From: JAQGMJ01 sp036271855 | GTDB taxonomy: Bacteria > Pseudomonadota > Gammaproteobacteria > Burkholderiales > JAEUOS01 | DNA: 16,657 bases | Assembly (NCBI GenBank): GCA_036271855.1 | Contig: DATAZV010000240.1 | Location: 1-16,657, forward strand | Reading direction: 5' to 3' | Part shown: one piece after another, positions 16,016 through 16,657 of the stretch | How the letters are laid out: the number at the start of each line of letters is the position of its first letter | How positions within the stretch are numbered: position 1 is the first letter of the stretch | Notes under the pieces: model-generated | What the model saw: only the letters and a program-made list of their open reading frames with translations | Databases searched by the model: none | What the model was told of the DNA's origin: nothing | Translations under genes and position numbers: made by a program

Positions 16016-16091
16016 GGGCTATATTGGCAGCACGCGGAACGAGCACAGGCGAACCGCAGTAAAAAACGAACCACAACCGAAGGAGACAAAG
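16016..16091 (+). promoter_or_regulatory. Leader of substrate-binding protein gene
   Basis: This is a 76-base leader between the inverted-repeat segment and the binding-protein ATG. TATATT at 16020-16025 is -10-like, but its -35 position falls inside the right inverted-repeat arm and matches poorly. An A-rich stretch precedes a strong ribosome-binding site, AAGGAG, seven bases before the ATG at 16092. The string GGAGACAAAGATGA is identical to that at the start of the acyl-CoA synthetase gene. A separate promoter for the binding protein is possible but not established. Confidence 0.35.
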
Positions 16092-16657
16092 ATGAACCTG
16101 AAACACACCCTGGCGGCCGCCGTGGCCGCCGCGGCTCTGACGGCGGCGGCAATGCCCGCGCAAGCCCAGGAGCAATTCATACCCCTCTTGTCCTACCGTG
16201 TCGGCGACTACGCCGCCGGCGGCTCCGGATTTTACGGCGGCATGATCGACTACTTCAACCTGACCAACGCCAAGGGCGGCGTCAATGGGGTGAAAATCAC
16301 CTTCGAAGAATGCGAAACCGGCTACGTGCCGGCGCGCGCGGTCGAATGCTATGAGCGCCTGAAAAAGAAAAACGGCGGCGCCACCGCTGTCGAGCCGCTG
16401 GGCACCGGTTCCGCCTACGCCTTGCTGGACCGCGTCGCGGTGGACAAGATTCCCCTCACCACCCTGGGTTACGGCCGCGCCGACTCGGCCGACGGCAAGA
16501 CCTTTCCCTATGTCTTCCCGCTGATCACCACCTACTGGAGCCAGGCCTCGGCGATGATCCAGTACCTCGGCAGCAAGGAAGGCGGCATGGGCAAGCTCAA
16601 GGGCAAGACCATCGTCCACCTGTACCACGACAGCGCCTACGGCAAGGAGCCGATTCC
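16092..16657 (+). CDS. Periplasmic substrate-binding protein of Liv-type ABC transporter, 3'-truncated
   Basis: The first 188 codons are visible and stay open to the window edge. The N-terminus MNLKHTLAAAVAAAALTAAA then MPAQAQ is a typical Sec signal peptide with likely cleavage after AQA. The mature part begins QEQFIPLLSYRVGDYAAGG and continues with GMIDYFNLTNAKGGVNGVKI and the segment CETGYVPARAVECYERLK. This matches the type I periplasmic-binding fold used by Liv-type transporters. It would capture the substrate and deliver it to the LivH/LivM-like channel. The start is decided by AAGGAG and the signal peptide. The motif wording differs from classical leucine-binding LivK, and the acyl-CoA synthetase in the operon favours a carboxylic-acid ligand (inference). 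Confidence 0.9.
   Translation, partial: MNLKHTLAAAVAAAALTAAAMPAQAQEQFIPLLSYRVGDYAAGGSGFYGGMIDYFNLTNAKGGVNGVKITFEECETGYVPARAVECYERLKKKNGGATAVEPLGTGSAYALLDRVAVDKIPLTTLGYGRADSADGKTFPYVFPLITTYWSQASAMIQYLGSKEGGMGKLKGKTIVHLYHDSAYGKEPI

Noticed and set aside
15936..16628. Minus-strand open frame of 230 codons opposite the binding-protein gene
   Set aside because: The plus strand has a strong ribosome-binding site, signal peptide and binding-protein motifs; this frame is its shadow.
1..16657. CRISPR array, tRNA, rRNA, or a full insertion sequence with transposase
   Set aside because: No regularly spaced direct repeats, no tRNA- or rRNA-like sequence and no transposase motifs were seen by reading; the only mobile-like feature is the short inverted-repeat segment at 15852-16015.

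Overview
The window is about two-thirds GC, densely coding and without RNA genes. The codon bias, the run of an acyl-CoA synthetase followed by branched-chain-amino-acid-type (Liv) ABC transporter genes, and a histidine kinase of the HDLRQP type all suggest a betaproteobacterium (Burkholderiales or Rhodocyclales). This is a judgement from gene content; no species can be named.

Left part (1-9935). A 5'-truncated SnoaL/NTF2-like gene reads rightward to 495 and converges on a leftward block. In transcription order that block is: a Crp/Fnr-family regulator (9936-10634), a membrane-bound hybrid histidine kinase (8012-9832), a very large fusion protein (3319-7926), a PhoD-like metallophosphatase (1463-3322) and a NarL/FixJ-type response regulator (596-1249). 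The fusion protein joins a cholesterol-oxidase-like GMC flavoprotein, a middle region and a cysteine-nucleophile alpha/beta hydrolase. The fusion and the phosphatase overlap by ATGA, so they are very likely translationally coupled. The kinase and response regulator flank them on the same strand. The simplest reading is a signal-controlled enzyme pair acting on a hydrophobic alcohol, ester or phosphorylated compound. The substrate cannot be read from the sequence, and I do not recognise this arrangement as a characterised system.

Right part (10635-16657). A 320-base divergent control region separates the Crp-like gene from a rightward operon: long-chain-type acyl-CoA synthetase, LivG-like ATPase, LivH-like permease, LivM-like permease and the start of a periplasmic substrate-binding protein cut by the window edge. 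No LivF-type ATPase is in the window; it may lie beyond the right edge. Coupling uptake to CoA activation suggests import of a carboxylic acid (aromatic or fatty) rather than an amino acid; this is inference.

Non-coding structure is concentrated in two gaps of the transport operon. The livH-livM gap holds two strong tandem hairpins. The livM-binding-protein gap holds a 164-bp segment bounded by perfect 19-bp inverted repeats, with nested, partly mutually exclusive hairpins inside; its left repeat overlaps the livM stop codon. This segment looks like a miniature inverted-repeat element or a structured RNA. A smaller AT-rich inverted repeat lies upstream of the response regulator.
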